Below are positions 25,827-34,548 of a stretch of 64,000 bases of DNA, in pieces. Position 1 is the first letter of the stretch. Each line of letters opens with the position of its first letter. This stretch comes from Vicinamibacteraceae bacterium (GTDB lineage Bacteria > Planctomycetota > Phycisphaerae > Phycisphaerales > UBA5793), in contig WYBR01000040.1 of the NCBI GenBank assembly GCA_011525805.1, positions 48,407 to 112,406 on the forward strand, read 5' to 3'. Both the position numbers and the translations under genes were made by a program. The notes below the pieces were generated by a model. The model was not told the DNA's origin. It made no database searches and saw only the letters and a list, made by a program, of their open reading frames with translations.

Positions 25827-27518
25827 ATGGCCTACACCGTTCTCGCCCGCCGCTACCGCTCGCAGGATTTCGATGAAGTCATCGGTCAGGAGGCGATCGC
25901 GCGCACGCTCAGGCGGGCGATCGACACGAACCGGGTCGCCCACGCCTTCCTCTTCACCGGGACGCGCGGCGTGGGGAAGACCTCGATGGCCCGCATCTTC
26001 GCCAAGGCCCTCAACGTGATGCCCGAACTGCGCGACGCTGACGCGATCGCCGCGGCGATCATGCTCGGCAACGACATCGACGTGATCGAGATCGACGGGG
26101 CCTCGAACCGGGGCGTGGACGAGGCGCGCGACCTGATCGCCAACTGCATCTACCGTCCCGCCCGCTGCCCTTACAAGATCTACATCATTGACGAAGTTCA
26201 CATGCTCACACGAGAGGCGTTCAACGCGCTGCTCAAGACGATGGAGGAGCCGCCCTCGCACGTCAAGTTCATCCTCTGCACCACCGAGCCGCACAAGGTC
26301 CCGGCGACGATCCAGTCGCGCTGCCAGCGATTCGACTTCCGGATGATCCCCACGAAGCGCATCGCCGAGCACCTCCGCGAAGTCCTCAAGCGCGAGAAGG
26401 TCAAGGCCGAGGAGCGCGTCGTGCTCGCCGTGGCCCGGTTGGGGCGAGGCTCGATGCGCGATGCGCTGAGCCTGCTCGACCGTCTCCTCTCCGAGGGCGA
26501 AGCGACGATCACCGAAGAGATGCTCGCGCAGACCCTCGGTCTGCCCGACCACTCCCTCGTGGACCAGTTCGTCACGGCGGTGGGGGACGGAGACCCCGCC
26601 GCGGCGCTCGGGCAGATGAACGAGATGCTCAATCGCGGCGTGTCGCCCGACCAGTTCATCGAGGTCGTCGTCGATCGGCTGAGGCTGCTCATGCTCGCCA
26701 GCGCCTGCGGCGTCGAGAGCGACCTGCTCGAACTCTCCGAGGCCGAGCAGGCGGAGATCGGCGCGCAGGCGGAGCGATTTGATGCGCCGGCGCTCGTCTA
26801 CATGATCGTCCTGCTCGAGAACATGCAGCGGTCGCTCAAGCAGAGCGTGACGGGACAGGCGCTGCTGGAGGCGGCGGTGGTGCGGCTGGCGCTGAGCGAG
26901 AAATTCGCGGATGCGGCGATGCTGCTTCGCGGCGCCAGCGCGCCGCGGGCAGGAGCCGGGGCCGGCGCCTCGGCGGAGGCGGCGCAAAAAAAAAATACCG
27001 GGGGCGGTGAGCGCCCGCCGCGGCTGAGCGACCTCGCGGCCTCCGCGCGCCGGGCCGCCGAGCCGCCGCGAGGCGAAAGCGCCCCGGCCCCCGGCTCGGG
27101 CGCCCCGTCCGCGACGGACGATGCGGCCGCCGACGCCGCGACGATCTGGACGCGCGTCCAGAGCGCCGCTCATCAGAATCCGAGACTCTCGACCGTCATC
27201 GACCACCTCACCTGGGATCAGCGCCTCGACGGCCCGTCGATCGTGCTGCAACTCGACGACGCCTCGATGCTCGCCTTCGCGCGCACCTGCCTTGAGGGGC
27301 TGGAGAAGCAGTTTGCGGGGGCGCTGCGCCGGCCGGTGAAAGTCGAACTCTCGGTGTCGCCGGGCGCACGCGCGGCGGAACCGCCACGACACGAGGCGGC
27401 GGCTTCGGCGGCTGACATCGAAGCCGCGGCGCAGATTCCACTCGTCCGCAAGGCGATGGACCTGCTCAACGCCCGCATCGTCGCCGTCGAGCCGGCCAGC
27501 CGGTCCCCCAAGCCCTGA
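25827..27518 (+). CDS. dnaX: DNA polymerase III, gamma/tau subunits (clamp loader)
   Basis: An AAA+ clamp-loader ATPase of 563 residues in the full (tau-like) form. It begins MAYTVLARRYRSQDFDEVIGQ; the P-loop is GTRGVGKTS, the region before sensor 1 reads IYIIDEVHMLTREAFNALLKTMEEPP, and the SRC motif is IQSRCQRFDF. The four-cysteine zinc module that normally follows AKALN is replaced by a Cys-free stretch (LNVMPELRDADAIAAAIM). The AAA+ and collar domains end near residue 365. At codons 387-390 a run of ten A occurs in otherwise very GC-rich DNA (see the separate entry), followed by an Ala/Pro-rich linker and a C-terminal domain. It is followed by ybaB, as in many bacteria. Confidence 0.95.
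   Translation: MAYTVLARRYRSQDFDEVIGQEAIARTLRRAIDTNRVAHAFLFTGTRGVGKTSMARIFAKALNVMPELRDADAIAAAIMLGNDIDVIEIDGASNRGVDEARDLIANCIYRPARCPYKIYIIDEVHMLTREAFNALLKTMEEPPSHVKFILCTTEPHKVPATIQSRCQRFDFRMIPTKRIAEHLREVLKREKVKAEERVVLAVARLGRGSMRDALSLLDRLLSEGEATITEEMLAQTLGLPDHSLVDQFVTAVGDGDPAAALGQMNEMLNRGVSPDQFIEVVVDRLRLLMLASACGVESDLLELSEAEQAEIGAQAERFDAPALVYMIVLLENMQRSLKQSVTGQALLEAAVVRLALSEKFADAAMLLRGASAPRAGAGAGASAEAAQKKNTGGGERPPRLSDLAASARRAAEPPRGESAPAPGSGAPSATDDAAADAATIWTRVQSAAHQNPRLSTVIDHLTWDQRLDGPSIVLQLDDASMLAFARTCLEGLEKQFAGALRRPVKVELSVSPGARAAEPPRHEAAASAADIEAAAQIPLVRKAMDLLNARIVAVEPASRSPKP
26986..27016 (+). promoter_or_regulatory. Candidate programmed slippage site in dnaX (A10 plus hairpin)
   Basis: Ten consecutive A (26986-26995) are read CAA AAA AAA AAT, giving a slippery A-AAA-AAA heptamer. 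A -1 ribosomal slip, or one extra A in the mRNA, reads AAA TAC CGG GGG CGG TGA and stops at 27010. Loss of one A stops at 27027. A short hairpin, GGGCG-GTGAG-CGCCC (27002-27016), follows 6 bases after the run. Either product, about 391-397 residues, would be a gamma-like form without the C-terminal domain. Confidence 0.7.
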
Positions 27519-27553
27519 AACTTGCGGCGCCTCGGCGCCGATCCGGAGGTTGC

Positions 27554-27937
27554 GTGTTCGACCAGTTCAAGAATCTCGGCCAACTTGCCGGCATGCTCAA
27601 GAACGCCGGACGGATCCGCGAGCAGTTGCAGCAGGCCCAGGAGCACCTCAAGTCGGTTCGCGTGAATGCGGAGACCGGCGGAGGCGCGGTCAAGGCCACC
27701 GCGACGGGCGCCTTGCGCCTGCACGCGCTCGAGATCGATCCCGCGATGTTCGCGGCGCTCGTCGACGCGGGCCGCGATGAGGATCGCCGCATGGCCGAGG
27801 ACCTCATCGTCGGCGCCGTGAACGCGGCGCTGGAGAAGGCCCAGCGCCTCGCCGCGGATGAGATGTCGCGCCGGGCGCGCGAGATGGGCCTGCCCGTCGA
27901 TCCGGGCGGCGACCTCAGCGGCCTGCTCGGCGAGTAG
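27554..27937 (+). CDS. ybaB: YbaB/EbfC family nucleoid-associated protein
   Basis: GTG start with GGAGG upstream; 127 residues. It has the family layout: an N-terminal helix (FKNLGQLAGMLKNAGRIREQLQQAQEHL), a small sheet with GGGAVKATATGALRLHALEIDP and a C-terminal helix with DLIVGAVNAALEKAQRLAADEM. YbaB binds DNA as a dimer. It lies 36 bases after dnaX, the normal order; the usual next gene, recR, is displaced by 1.4 kb. Confidence 0.9.
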   Translation: MFDQFKNLGQLAGMLKNAGRIREQLQQAQEHLKSVRVNAETGGGAVKATATGALRLHALEIDPAMFAALVDAGRDEDRRMAEDLIVGAVNAALEKAQRLAADEMSRRAREMGLPVDPGGDLSGLLGE

Positions 27938-27969
27938 CCGCGGCGGAACCGCGCGGTCTGCGCCGGGCG

Positions 27970-29025
27970 CTATGGAACCTGCGCGACGTTGCTCGTCTCG
28001 CACGGAGTGCCGAGGGCGACGAGTTGCACGCGGCCGCCGCAGGCGCTGGAGCCGGCCTGCCCGTTCACTGCGCCCGAGCCGCTGCCCGTGCCGACCGTGG
28101 TCACCAGCCGAAGTTGATTGGTGCCGAGGCCGAGTTGCGTGCCCTGGCACGGGCCGCCCTGGACGATGAAGTTGCCGGTGTTGAGCGCAAAGACGATCCC
28201 CTGCTGGGTGTTGGCAGGCGCGTTGTTCCAGGCGATGCGCACGGTTCCCGGGCACGGGCCGGTGATGTCGCACGCATAGCCGCCGCCGCCGAAGCGGAAC
28301 TCGCCGGACAGGGCATTCTGCGACTCGAGGCCGGGAACGACGACGGTCGCGAGCAACTGGCCCGTGCGCGACCACTGCTCCAGCGTGCCCTGTCGATTGC
28401 GGTCATGCAGCCAGAGCGTGCCGTCCGCGGGGTCGATCGCGAGGGCCATGTTCTTCGTGTGTCCCGTCGTGAAGGAGCTGAGAATGTTCCCCAGCCTGTC
28501 GTATTGAGTCAGGTTTGAGCCCGAGAACGTCCCGACCCAGATCGAGTCGTTGTCGGGGTCGTAGGCGAGGGCTCCGATGCCGCCGCCGGTGAACATCCGT
28601 ACGGGGTTGGTCCAGTCCAGGTCAAACTGCCAGACGACGCCGGCCGTGTCGATGGAATAGTTGTGCTGCCCGTCCGTGGTTCCGTCCCAGCAGCGCGATG
28701 TTCCATCGGGGTGGGTGTAGCGCGGCCCGAGGTCGTTGCCGTTGTAGTCGTAGTCGGCCCCGATGTCGCCCACGTCTGCGCCCATGGTGCGCACGGTGTC
28801 GAGGACGACCATGGGATACTGGTAGCGGTCGGTCCCCGGCGCCAGGCCCCAGGTGCGAAGGATCGCGCCGTTCTGCACAACGGTGAATCGATCCTGGTCG
28901 CCCGAGTGCAGGAAGTACTCGCTGGTCTGGGCCTGGGCGGTGATCGTCCGGCTGAGTATCGCGGCCGAAGTCAGTGCGGCGGCCAGGATCGGACGAAGGG
29001 ACCTGTGCGTTCGGACGGCGTTCAT
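27970..29025 (-). CDS. Secreted protein with beta-propeller-like body and type-A C-terminal module
   Basis: ATG 29025 (AGGAGAG upstream) opens a signal peptide ending TITAQA; 351 residues. The middle resembles WD/NHL-like repeats, with recurring short strands such as GGGIGALAYDPDNDSIWVGT and NMALAIDPADGTLWLHDR, so a propeller-type fold is likely. The last 95 residues form a Cys-containing module (PCPGTVRIAWNNAP, GGPCQGTQLGLGTNQLRL, SSACGGRVQLVALGTPC, ETSNVAQVP) shared with the protein at 35484 and the remnant at 29160. Function unknown. It runs towards ybaB and splits the ybaB-recR pair. Confidence 0.75.
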   Translation of the reverse strand: MNAVRTHRSLRPILAAALTSAAILSRTITAQAQTSEYFLHSGDQDRFTVVQNGAILRTWGLAPGTDRYQYPMVVLDTVRTMGADVGDIGADYDYNGNDLGPRYTHPDGTSRCWDGTTDGQHNYSIDTAGVVWQFDLDWTNPVRMFTGGGIGALAYDPDNDSIWVGTFSGSNLTQYDRLGNILSSFTTGHTKNMALAIDPADGTLWLHDRNRQGTLEQWSRTGQLLATVVVPGLESQNALSGEFRFGGGGYACDITGPCPGTVRIAWNNAPANTQQGIVFALNTGNFIVQGGPCQGTQLGLGTNQLRLVTTVGTGSGSGAVNGQAGSSACGGRVQLVALGTPCETSNVAQVP

Positions 29026-29159
29026 CGTCTTCTCTCCTCTCGCGGAAGTGGCGAAGCCTCCGCAGAGCATTCTAACGCCGCAGCGGGCAATCCGGCGCAG
29101 CGATTTGCACTTTCGCAAGAAAAAACGCCTGATCTCGCGGCCGCGTGGCCCATCAACCA

Positions 29160-29279
29160 CGGCAACCGGACGACATTGCTCGCCGGGCAGGGTCGCTCAA
29201 GCGCGACGAGTTGCAGGTCGTCGGCGCCCAGGCCGAGCCTCGTGCCCTCACAGGAGCCGGCGGCGACACGGTCGCCGCG
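29160..29279 (-). pseudogene. Remnant of a type-A C-terminal module
   Basis: The minus strand encodes AAGSCEGTRLGLGADDLQL joined directly to VALERPCPASNVVRLP. It matches the 28 kb and 35.5 kb modules at both ends but lacks the 25 or so central residues, has no stop after the final Pro and no N-terminal body or signal peptide. It looks like the deleted relic of another secreted-protein gene, lying between the intact gene and recR. Confidence 0.65.
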
Positions 29280-29343
29280 GCTGGGGGCGATCCCCGATTC
29301 CGTCCGGCGACGGGGCGCGCCGCTGGCTACGCCTCGCGGAACA

Positions 29344-29349
29344 TACAAT
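29344..29349 (+). promoter_or_regulatory. Candidate -10 box for recR
   Basis: TACAAT, 5 bases before ATG 29355, with no Shine-Dalgarno sequence. It suggests recR has its own promoter after separation from dnaX-ybaB. Confidence 0.55.
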
Positions 29350-29354
29350 GCGTC

Positions 29355-29987
29355 ATGGAGCGCGGCGGACCCTATCCCGACTCGATGGTGCGTCTGATCG
29401 ACGAGTTCGCCCGTCTGCCCGGAATCGGCCGGCGGAGCGCCGAGCGACTCGCTTTTCACGTCCTCAAGTCGGACCGCGAGTCGGCCATGGCGCTGGCGCG
29501 GGCGATTCAGGAGGTCAAGACGCACGTCCGCCACTGCTCGATCTGCTACAACCTCGCGGATCGCGACCCGTGCCCGATCTGCGCCGATCCGAAGCGGGAC
29601 CATTCGACGATCCTCGTCGTCGAGCAGCCCAAGGACCTCATCAGTCTCGAGCAGACGGGCATGTACCGCGGCGGGTACCATGTGCTCATGGGGCATCTGG
29701 CCCCGCTCGAAGGCATTGAGCCGGAGGATCTGACCGTTCACGTGCTGCTGCGCCGCGTCGACGAGGCGCAGGCGAACGCGGGCGGAGCGGCAGTGAAGGA
29801 GGTCATCTTCGGCCTGAGCCCCAATCTCGAAGGCGACGGCACCGTGCTCTATCTCGCGGAGCAGTTGAAGTCGCGCGGCGTGACGCTCAGCCGCCTGGCG
29901 CGCGGCCTTCCGAGCGGCTCGCAGATCGAGTACGCCAGCAAGGCGGTGCTTGCGGACGCGATCGTGGGTCGTCAGGGACTGGACTGA
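29355..29987 (+). CDS. recR: Recombination mediator RecR
   Basis: This protein acts with RecO (and RecF) to load RecA at gaps. 210 residues. A helix-hairpin-helix (FARLPGIGRRSAERLAFHVL) is followed by a four-cysteine zinc finger (HCSICYNLADRDPCPIC), then the Toprim domain with ILVVEQPKDLISLEQTG and a C-terminal GSQIEYASKAVLADAI segment. The start at 29355 is chosen for the box just upstream; a second in-frame start, GTG at the VRLIDEF codons, is possible. Confidence 0.93.
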   Translation: MERGGPYPDSMVRLIDEFARLPGIGRRSAERLAFHVLKSDRESAMALARAIQEVKTHVRHCSICYNLADRDPCPICADPKRDHSTILVVEQPKDLISLEQTGMYRGGYHVLMGHLAPLEGIEPEDLTVHVLLRRVDEAQANAGGAAVKEVIFGLSPNLEGDGTVLYLAEQLKSRGVTLSRLARGLPSGSQIEYASKAVLADAIVGRQGLD

Positions 29988-30075
29988 TCCGCATCGGCGC
30001 GAGTCGCGCAGCCCTAAAATAGCCAGAGGGGCCGGCGGGGCCCTATCGGCGCCGCGACCTCCGATCTGACGCCTC

Positions 30076-31578
30076 ATGCGATTCGAAACCTCACAGCATC
30101 TTCGCCTCAGCCAGCAGATGAAGATGTCTCCGCGGATGATCCAGTCCATGGAGATTCTTCAACTCGCCGGCCCGGCGCTCGAAGAGCGCATCGAGCAGGA
30201 ACTCGAGAGCAACGTGGCGCTCGACATTGTCGAGTCCATGCTTGACGAGGCGGCCGCGGCCGAGGCGCAGCGCCGCGCCGAGCGCCAGGCCGCCGAGGGC
30301 GAGCGCGCCCTGGCCACCGGCGACGAGCGCGCCGGCGAGGGGTTTGACCGCCTCACGCGCCTCACCAGCGAGTATCGCGACGTGCTCGACGACCAATTCG
30401 GCGAGCCGTTCCCACGATCGCGCCGGCGGGACGGTGAGATTGACGGCAAGATGCAGGCGATGGCCAACACCGCCGCCCGCGGCGAGAGCCTCCACACCCA
30501 ACTCCTCAGCCAATGGTCGCTGGGCGACGTGGACGAGCGGCTCCGGCCCGCGGGTGAACACCTCATCGGCTTCATCGACGACGACGGCTACATCCGCGCC
30601 GACATGGAGACGATCCTCTCTCAGGCCCCGCCCGGCGTCACGCGCGAACTGCTCGACGAGGCCCTGCCCGTCCTCCAGAGCGTGCTCGAACCCGTCGGCA
30701 TCGGCGCCCGCGACCTGCGCGAGTGCCTGCTCATCCAGATCGACGCGCTCTCACGCGAGAATCCCGGCGCGGAACTCGGCGTGGAGCGGGTCCTCCTGAC
30801 CGATCACCTGGCCGACATCGAACAGAACCGCCTGCCGAAGATCGCCGAAGCGGCGGGCCTGACCATCGAGCAGGTGAAGGCGGGGCTGGAAGGGCTGCGC
30901 CACCTCGACCCGAGGCCGGGACGGCAACTCGTCTCCGAGTCGCCTTCGGTCGTGATTCCGGACGCCATCGTTGAATACGACGACGAGGCGGACGACTATG
31001 TTGTGATGCTCTTCGATGGCCGCCTGCCTCGGCTGCGCATCAACCCGCGCTACGCCTCGATGCTCAAGGACCAGAACGTCGACAAGGCGACGAAGGACTT
31101 CGTCGACTCGAACGTGCGCAACGCGCGGTGGCTCATCGAGGCCATCGACCTGCGCTGCAACACGCTGCTGCGCGTCGTCCGGGCGGTGGTGGCGCACCAG
31201 CGCGACTTCTTTGACGAGGGCCCTTCCGCCCTCAAGCCACTGCCCATGTCGCACGTCGCCGAGCAACTCGGCGTTCACGTGGCGACGATCTCCCGCGCGG
31301 TGAGCGGCAAGTGGATCCAGACGCCGCGCGGCGTGCTGCCCCTGCGGCGCTTCTTCTCCTCGGGCACGGAAACCGAGGCGGGCGAGGACATGAGTTGGGA
31401 CGCCGTCCGCCAGACGCTCAAAGAGATCATCGACGCCGAGGACAAGCGCGAGCCGCTCGGGGATGACAAACTGGCCGCCGCCCTCAAGGAGCGCGGCATC
31501 ACCATCGCCCGACGCACCGTGGCGAAGTACCGCGACCAACTCGGCATTCCCTCGGCCAAACTGCGCAAGGTGTTTTGA
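30076..31578 (+). CDS. rpoN: RNA polymerase sigma-54 factor
   Basis: A 500-residue sigma-54 factor directing RNA polymerase to -24/-12 promoters activated by enhancer-binding ATPases. Region I, rich in Gln/Leu, is intact (SQHLRLSQQMKMSPRMIQSMEILQL), followed by an acidic linker, the core-binding region and the helix-turn-helix (HVAEQLGVHVATISRAVSGKW). The RpoN box reads ARRTVAKYRDQLGIP near the C-terminus. A TAAAAT sequence lies about 57 bases upstream. It ends just before sppA. Confidence 0.95.
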   Translation: MRFETSQHLRLSQQMKMSPRMIQSMEILQLAGPALEERIEQELESNVALDIVESMLDEAAAAEAQRRAERQAAEGERALATGDERAGEGFDRLTRLTSEYRDVLDDQFGEPFPRSRRRDGEIDGKMQAMANTAARGESLHTQLLSQWSLGDVDERLRPAGEHLIGFIDDDGYIRADMETILSQAPPGVTRELLDEALPVLQSVLEPVGIGARDLRECLLIQIDALSRENPGAELGVERVLLTDHLADIEQNRLPKIAEAAGLTIEQVKAGLEGLRHLDPRPGRQLVSESPSVVIPDAIVEYDDEADDYVVMLFDGRLPRLRINPRYASMLKDQNVDKATKDFVDSNVRNARWLIEAIDLRCNTLLRVVRAVVAHQRDFFDEGPSALKPLPMSHVAEQLGVHVATISRAVSGKWIQTPRGVLPLRRFFSSGTETEAGEDMSWDAVRQTLKEIIDAEDKREPLGDDKLAAALKERGITIARRTVAKYRDQLGIPSAKLRKVF

Positions 31579-31682
31579 GTCTGGCGCGGGCGCTCGCAGC
31601 CGCGGTGCGGCGCGCCACTACAATCAGGTCGATCGTTTCGCGTGGTGCTCTCGACCCGCCTTCCGTCACTCAAGGAGTTGGA

Positions 31683-33479
31683 ATGTCCACCAGCCGCCGT
31701 ACGCTGTTCGTTCTTCTGGTTTCCATCCTCGTTCTGGCGCTTCACGCCTCCGCCTCGCCGGCACAGGAGAAGCGCATCGGCTGGATTGTGATCGACGGCC
31801 CGATCGCGGAGCGCCCCGAGCCGCTCGCCTGGCTGCTCGGTCCCGACGCCCCGCCGACGCTGCGCGACATGACCGCGAGCATCGAGGCCGCCGCCGCGCG
31901 CGAGGACATCCCCTCGCTCGTCATGCACCTCAAGGCCTTCCAGAGCGACTTCTCGCAGGTGCTGGCGCTCGGCGCCGCGATGGACCGCGTGCGCGACGCG
32001 GGCAAGACGGTCCACCTCTTCAGCGAGAACTTCGGCCCGATGGAACTGCTCCTCGGCGCCAGCGCCGACGAGGTCATCATGCAGCGCGGCGGCATGGTGA
32101 GTTTCCCCGGCCTCTACTCCGAAGAACTCTACCTCGCCGACACCCTCAGCCTCGTCGGCCTCCAGGCCGACTTGATCCAGATCGGCGATTACAAGGGCGC
32201 CGCCGACCAGATGGCCCGCAACTCCGCCAGCCCCGAGTGGTCCGCCAACATCGACGCCCTCCTCGACGACCTCTGGGCGCAGATGGGCGAGCGACTCCGC
32301 AAGGGGCGCCGCCTCAGCGAAGCGCAATGGCGGCAGGTCCTCGATCGCGGCTGGTCCGCCGACGCCGATCTCGCAATCGAACTGGGCCTCGTCGACGCCG
32401 CGATCGACGTCGTCGAACTCAAGGACCACGTCGCCGCCGCCGCGGGCACCAGCCGGATCACGCAGGACCTGGCGCCCGAGGGCGAAGGGAGCGCCCTGGA
32501 CTTCAACAACCCATTCGCCCTCCTCGCCATGCTCATGGAGGAGCCTGACCACGCTCCGACGCGCGAGACGATCGCTGTCATCCACATCGACGGGCCGATC
32601 GTCGACGGCGAATCGACCGACGCGGGCCTCTTCGGCGGTGCCACGGTCGGCAGCCGGACCATCCGCGAGGCGCTCTACGACATCGAGAAGGAGGACCTCG
32701 TCCAAGGCGTCGTGGTGCGCATCGACTCGCCCGGCGGCTCGGCCATCGCGTCGGAGATCATCTGGCAGGGGCTGCGCCGCCTGGCGGAGCGCAAGCCGGT
32801 CTTCGTGTCCGTCGGCTCGATGGCGGCGTCGGGCGGCTATTACATTGCCGTCGGCGGCGACCGCATTTACGTCAATCCCGCCTCGATCGTCGGCTCCATC
32901 GGCGTGGTCGGCGGAAAGATCGTGCTCGGCGGCCTGTTCGAGAAGATCGACCTCGGCGTAACGCCTCGGGGGCGCGGCCCGCACGCGGCGCTGCTCAGTT
33001 CCACCCGGCCATGGGACGAGGCGGAGCGTGCCCTCGTTCGCGCTGAAATGCAGAGCATCTACGACCTCTTCACGAAGCGCGTCACGCAGGGGCGCGGCGA
33101 GCGCGTTGATCTGGCGAAGATCGCCGAGGGACGCCTCTTCACCGGCCGACAGGCCGTCGCCAACGGCATGGCCGATGGCATCCGCGACTTCGACGAGACG
33201 ATCGCGGCTCTTGCAGCCGAAGTCGGCGTGGATGAAGGCGAGTACGACGTGATGACCTGGCCCGGCCCGCGCAGCCTCATGGAGATGCTCGAGTCGATGA
33301 TGCCGATGCTCAAGTCGCCTTCCGTCGCCGCGCCCGTCTCGCCGCTGCGGACCGACACGGTCAGGGCGCTGATCGGGGAGGCGGCGTGGGAGTCCGTGCG
33401 CGATGCGCTCAACGCCCTGGTTCTGCTGCGCGACCGCCGCGTCCTGCTCATCGCCCCGCGCGCGATCATCGTGAAGTGA
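31683..33479 (+). CDS. sppA: Signal peptide peptidase SppA, long (67K) type
   Basis: A membrane-anchored serine protease that degrades released signal peptides. ATG 31683, with AAGGAG 6 bases upstream, opens a signal/anchor segment (TLFVLLVSILVLALHASASP); 598 residues. Two tandem S49 domains are present. The general-base Lys is in the first (GDYKGAADQMARNSASPEW) and the nucleophile Ser in the second (VGSMAASGGYYIAV), as in the E. coli enzyme. TACAAT lies 59 bases before the start, so this gene has a normal leader. It is followed by a long inverted repeat. Confidence 0.93.
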   Translation: MSTSRRTLFVLLVSILVLALHASASPAQEKRIGWIVIDGPIAERPEPLAWLLGPDAPPTLRDMTASIEAAAAREDIPSLVMHLKAFQSDFSQVLALGAAMDRVRDAGKTVHLFSENFGPMELLLGASADEVIMQRGGMVSFPGLYSEELYLADTLSLVGLQADLIQIGDYKGAADQMARNSASPEWSANIDALLDDLWAQMGERLRKGRRLSEAQWRQVLDRGWSADADLAIELGLVDAAIDVVELKDHVAAAAGTSRITQDLAPEGEGSALDFNNPFALLAMLMEEPDHAPTRETIAVIHIDGPIVDGESTDAGLFGGATVGSRTIREALYDIEKEDLVQGVVVRIDSPGGSAIASEIIWQGLRRLAERKPVFVSVGSMAASGGYYIAVGGDRIYVNPASIVGSIGVVGGKIVLGGLFEKIDLGVTPRGRGPHAALLSSTRPWDEAERALVRAEMQSIYDLFTKRVTQGRGERVDLAKIAEGRLFTGRQAVANGMADGIRDFDETIAALAAEVGVDEGEYDVMTWPGPRSLMEMLESMMPMLKSPSVAAPVSPLRTDTVRALIGEAAWESVRDALNALVLLRDRRVLLIAPRAIIVK

Positions 33480-33482
33480 AGT

Positions 33483-33584
33483 GTGGCATGGCCTCGCGCT
33501 TCGCGTGGCTATGCTGAACGGGAGTGGATACTCGATTGCGTTGAAGCGCACGGCATAGTGGCGCGAAGCGCGACGCCCTGCCAC
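33483..33584. repeat. Long imperfect inverted repeat between sppA and thiL
   Basis: Two 32-base arms (33483-33514 and 33553-33584) match at 27 positions when one is inverted; the shared core is TCGCGCTTCGCG and the ends are GTGGCA and CTATGC. The 38-base centre is unrelated. It fills most of the 148-base gap and could fold as a large hairpin or be a miniature mobile element. No T run follows. Confidence 0.75.
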
Positions 33585-33613
33585 CCAAGGCCCGGTCAAC
33601 GCGCCCTCATCCC

Positions 33614-33619
33614 TACAAT
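33614..33619 (+). promoter_or_regulatory. Candidate -10 box for thiL
   Basis: TACAAT, 8 bases before GTG 33628, without a ribosome-binding site. Confidence 0.55.
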
Positions 33620-33627
33620 CGACTATC

Positions 33628-34548
33628 GTGAGAGAATTCCGCCTCCTGTCGAAGGTGTACGAGCATAACGCCGCGCTCGATGCGCGCGTGGTCGTGCCGC
33701 CGGGCGATGACATGGCGGTGGTGCGCCTCGATGGGGCCGAGTTGCTTGCCGCGGTGGACCAGATCGTGCAGGGGCGGCACTTCACACTCGAATCGACTCC
33801 TCTGGAACTCATCGGCCGCAAGGCGATCACTCGCAACCTCAGCGACATCGCGGCGATGGCGGCCCGGCCGGTCGCCTCGCTCGCCGCTGTCGTCCTGCCG
33901 CGTGCGTGGAGCGAAGCGCAGGCCATGGAACTCTTCGAGGCGATGCGCGCGACGGCCGCGCGCTACGACTGCCCGCTCGTCGGCGGCGACATCTCGATTG
34001 CCGACGCTCCGCTCCTGTGCAGCGTGACCGTCCTCGCCCGCCCCGGTCCGCGCGGCGCCATCCTCCGCGGCGGAGCGAAGGTCGGCGACGCCGTCTACGT
34101 CTCCGGCTCCCTCGGAGGCAGCGTCGAACCCGACGGGCGCGGGCGGCACCTCACCTTTGAACCGCGCCTCGAACTCGCCCTCGCGCTGTCCGAGCGCTTC
34201 GACCTGCACGCGATGATCGACATCAGCGACGGCCTGGGACGCGACGCCGGCCACATCGCCGAGATGTCGTGCGTGCAGATCGTCATCGACGCCGGCCGCG
34301 TGCCCTGCTCGCCCGGCTGCGACTGGAAGCGCGCGATGAGCGACGGAGAAGACTACGAACTCTGCTTCACTGTGGCGGCCGATGCGGAGGTGCCCGGCCT
34401 GCTCTGCGGAACCGCGCTCACGCGCGTCGGATTGGTGCGCGAACAGCGAGCCGGGGCGCCGGCCGTCATCGCCCGCGAAGCCAGCCAGGAAATCGACGCC
34501 TCGCAACTCGGCTGGGAGCATGACGGGTCTGGGGGGCGACGAGCATGA
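33628..34548 (+). CDS. thiL: Thiamine-monophosphate kinase
   Basis: This enzyme phosphorylates thiamine monophosphate to the active cofactor thiamine diphosphate. GTG start, 306 residues. Family motifs are PPGDDMAVV with its Mg-binding Asp pair, the glycine-rich nucleotide region CPLVGGDIS, MIDISDGLGRDAGHIAEMS and the MSDGEDYELCFTV segment. The stop overlaps the ATG of the tsaE fusion gene (ATGA), so the two are probably co-translated. Confidence 0.93.
   Translation: MREFRLLSKVYEHNAALDARVVVPPGDDMAVVRLDGAELLAAVDQIVQGRHFTLESTPLELIGRKAITRNLSDIAAMAARPVASLAAVVLPRAWSEAQAMELFEAMRATAARYDCPLVGGDISIADAPLLCSVTVLARPGPRGAILRGGAKVGDAVYVSGSLGGSVEPDGRGRHLTFEPRLELALALSERFDLHAMIDISDGLGRDAGHIAEMSCVQIVIDAGRVPCSPGCDWKRAMSDGEDYELCFTVAADAEVPGLLCGTALTRVGLVREQRAGAPAVIAREASQEIDASQLGWEHDGSGGRRA

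Noticed and set aside
30076..31578. Sigma-54 promoters in this window matching the rpoN gene
   Set aside because: TGGCAC sequences at about 6536 and 7705 lack the TTGC element at proper spacing; nothing convincing was found.
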